This document shows, in pieces, positions 4,557 through 6,152 of a DNA stretch of 6,152 bases (position 1 is its first letter; each line of letters begins with the position of its first letter). Source of the stretch: Planctomycetota bacterium (GTDB lineage: Bacteria > Planctomycetota > Phycisphaerae > WQYP01). The position numbers and the translations under genes are program-made. Below the pieces are notes generated by a model. It was not told where the DNA came from, searched no databases, and worked only from the letters and a program-made list of their open reading frames with translations. The stretch is from assembly GCA_021828925.1 (NCBI GenBank), contig JAJZCT010000218.1:1-6152 (forward strand), written 5' to 3'.

Positions 4557-5774
4557 ATGCACTGGCAACAGCCGATCCCAAAAGAATACATGCAAATTCC
4601 GCATGAACAGTTACTGGCAAGAATCGCACAGCGGAAAGCGGAAATGGGCCGCCGCCTGGTGATTCTGGGGCACCATTATCAACAGGATGACGTGGTGCGC
4701 TTTGCGGATTTTCTGGGAGATTCCTTCCAATTATCACGTGAGGCGGCCAAACTTACGGATGCGGAATTCGTGATTTTCTGCGGCGTACATTTTATGGCGG
4801 AATCGGCGGATGTGTTAACCGCACCCCACCAGAAAGTGATCTTGCCGGATATGGGCGCCGGATGCTCCATGGCGGATATGGCCCAACTGGATGATGTTCA
4901 AGATGCATGGTCTGCCATCAGCGCTGCGTGCGAAGCGGACAAGGATTTCAAACTTGTACCCATTACCTATATAAACTCCACCGCCGCCGTGAAGAGTTTT
5001 GTCGGTGAACATGACGGGGCCGTTTGCACCAGCAGCAATTGCGATAAGATTCTGGCCTGGGCCTTAGCCGGGCAAAAGCCGGGGGATGTTCCCCACACTA
5101 AAATTATTTTCTTTCCTGATCAGCACCTGGGCAGAAACACAGCTTATAAAATGGGATATCCGTTGAAATCCATGGTGGTGTGGGATTATCGGCAGCCCAA
5201 CGGCGGGTTAACTGACGGGCAGATTCGAGATGCGACATTTATTCTGTGGAAAGGCCATTGCAGCGTGCATCAGCTATTTCGGCCGGAACATATCGATGAT
5301 ATTCGTCAGCGGCTTCCCGGCGTGAAAGTGGTGGTGCATCCGGAGTGCCGGTGGGAAGTGGTGCAGAAGGCGGATCTGGTGGGTTCCACTGATTTTATCG
5401 GCAAGCAGATTGCCGCTGCGCCGGCGGGAAGTAAATGGGCGGTGGGAACAGAAGTGCACATGGTACAACGCCTGGCCAAGGCCCATCCGGAACAGACTAT
5501 CGTGGTGCTTTCCGACTGCCAATGCCTGTGCACCACCATGTACCGTATTGATCCGCCCCACCTGCTTTATATTCTTGATAACCTCGCGGCAGGAAAAATA
5601 TTGAATCAAATTCAAGTTGATTCTTTTGATACTTATTGGTCGCGCGTGAGTTTGCAGCGAATGCTGGATATTACGGCCGGCAAACCCGCAGCGCCGCCCC
5701 CGGAACCGCAGCCTGCCCGCCCGATTCAGCCCGCCCCCTTGCGGGTCCTGCCGATGGAAACCACCGCAACGTGA
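4557..5774 (+). CDS. nadA: Quinolinate synthase
   Basis: A cytoplasmic 4Fe-4S enzyme that condenses iminoaspartate (from NadB) with dihydroxyacetone phosphate to give quinolinate in NAD synthesis. 405 residues from the ATG at 4557, preceded by GAGG at seven bases; an in-frame GTG at 4536 lacks a site. Motifs: ILGHHYQQDDV (36-46) with substrate-binding His, GDSFQLSREAA (54-64), FCGVHFMAESADVL (74-87), LPDMGAGCSMAD (96-107), VCTSSNCDKI (156-165), FPDQHLGRNTAYKMG (186-200), HPECRWEVVQKADLVGST (261-278) and CLCTTMYRID (323-332). The likely Fe-S ligands are Cys75, Cys157 and Cys325, matching Cys81/168/254 of the shorter T. maritima enzyme. Extra cysteines at 162, 321 and 323 crowd the cluster region. 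The protein is the long form, with a proline-rich tail (about 378-398) outside the fold. No nadB or nadC is in view. Confidence 0.97.
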   Translation: MHWQQPIPKEYMQIPHEQLLARIAQRKAEMGRRLVILGHHYQQDDVVRFADFLGDSFQLSREAAKLTDAEFVIFCGVHFMAESADVLTAPHQKVILPDMGAGCSMADMAQLDDVQDAWSAISAACEADKDFKLVPITYINSTAAVKSFVGEHDGAVCTSSNCDKILAWALAGQKPGDVPHTKIIFFPDQHLGRNTAYKMGYPLKSMVVWDYRQPNGGLTDGQIRDATFILWKGHCSVHQLFRPEHIDDIRQRLPGVKVVVHPECRWEVVQKADLVGSTDFIGKQIAAAPAGSKWAVGTEVHMVQRLAKAHPEQTIVVLSDCQCLCTTMYRIDPPHLLYILDNLAAGKILNQIQVDSFDTYWSRVSLQRMLDITAGKPAAPPPEPQPARPIQPAPLRVLPMETTAT

Positions 5775-5848
5775 TATTTGCAAGATTCAGCGGCCCGTAA
5801 CGTTAGATTCAAGCAAGGGACGCAAGGCACAGAGCTTCAGGAGAATTC

Positions 5849-6152
5849 ATGCGTACTATGTATACCCTGGCAGTTGCGGCGCTTATGTGCGCGTGCAGCC
5901 ATGTTACGGCGGCTGTCCCCACGTCGGTTCCGGCCCATGATGCGTATATTTCCGGATACGTTTCCGCCATGCTGCACATGAAATTCCACTTGCGATCCAC
6001 GTCCGTGCAGGTGCATGGAAGCATGGTTTTGATTGGCGGTGTACCGCCAGTGGATCAAATGTCCGTGCGCCAGGCAGTGCGGGAGGTAGACGGTGTCAAA
6101 ACTGTCGAGTTTGCGCAGCCGCCGGCATCCCAAATTCGTCCACCGCCAATGC
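5849..6152 (+). CDS. Exported BON-domain-like protein, partial (3' end beyond window)
   Basis: Begins at an ATG with AGGAG five bases upstream, 74 bp after nadA, and stays open for 101 codons to the window edge. The first 22 residues look like a Sec signal peptide (MRTMYTLAVAALMCACSHVTAA), with cleavage likely after TAA. The cysteines in it do not form a good lipobox. Residues about 33-92 follow the BON pattern: an amphipathic helix (DAYISGYVSAML), a strand with VQVHGSMVLIGGVPPVDQMS where other BON proteins have VxxGxVxLxGxV, a helix (VRQAVREV), and DGVKTVEF (the usual conserved GV..V). BON domains are thought to associate with membranes or envelope structures in the periplasm. A Pro-rich stretch follows (QPPASQIRPPPM). 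The C-terminus is unseen, so length and further domains are unknown. Confidence 0.7.
   Translation, partial: MRTMYTLAVAALMCACSHVTAAVPTSVPAHDAYISGYVSAMLHMKFHLRSTSVQVHGSMVLIGGVPPVDQMSVRQAVREVDGVKTVEFAQPPASQIRPPPM

Noticed and set aside
5274..5783. Minus-strand frame of 169 codons opposite nadA
   Set aside because: Arg/His-rich antisense frame over conserved NadA sequence; not a gene.

Overview
The window reads as a chromosomal segment of a Gram-negative bacterium of moderate GC content. The long form of NadA, the type I-beta DAHP synthase and the stand-alone ketosynthase-like domain would fit a member of the PVC group (Planctomycetota and relatives). That placement is an impression from protein style only and is held with low confidence.

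Layout from left to right: (1) 43-819, plus strand, a stand-alone beta-ketoacyl-synthase N-terminal-like protein in which the catalytic cysteine position holds arginine. (2) 843-2314, minus strand, an aromatic amino-acid biosynthesis unit: possible promoter, a 32-codon leader peptide with the run YRFWFYYF, an intrinsic terminator, a 44-codon small gene with a strong ribosome binding site, then a 340-residue DAHP synthase. (3) 2365-2889, minus strand, a small CbiX/SirB-type sirohydrochlorin chelatase with an unusual cysteine-rich tail, preceded by an extended -10 promoter. (4) 2944-3989, a gene-poor and partly decayed stretch holding a frameshifted RHH/HicB-like antitoxin and the N-terminal stub of a PIN-domain toxin. 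(5) 3990-4499, plus strand, an uncharacterised 169-residue protein with a zincin-like HQLAH motif. (6) 4557-5774, plus strand, quinolinate synthase NadA. (7) 5849 to the window end, plus strand, an exported BON-domain-like protein, cut by the edge.

The most interesting object is the region ahead of the DAHP synthase. It has every part of a classical ribosome-dependent transcription attenuator: a short peptide with seven aromatic residues in eight codons (Tyr, Phe and Trp all present), a GC-rich terminator hairpin followed by six T, and a competing 12-bp antiterminator. That antiterminator uses the same GCCCGC strand as the terminator and overlaps the leader stop codon. The controlled gene catalyses the first step of the pathway that makes exactly those three amino acids. 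The logic would be: scarce charged aromatic tRNA stalls the ribosome on the leader, the antiterminator forms, and the small gene plus DAHP synthase are transcribed. With plentiful aromatic amino acids the ribosome reaches the stop codon, covers the antiterminator strand, and transcription ends.

The other genes (tetrapyrrole metal insertion, NAD synthesis, envelope protein) do not form one pathway with this unit and look like ordinary neighbours.
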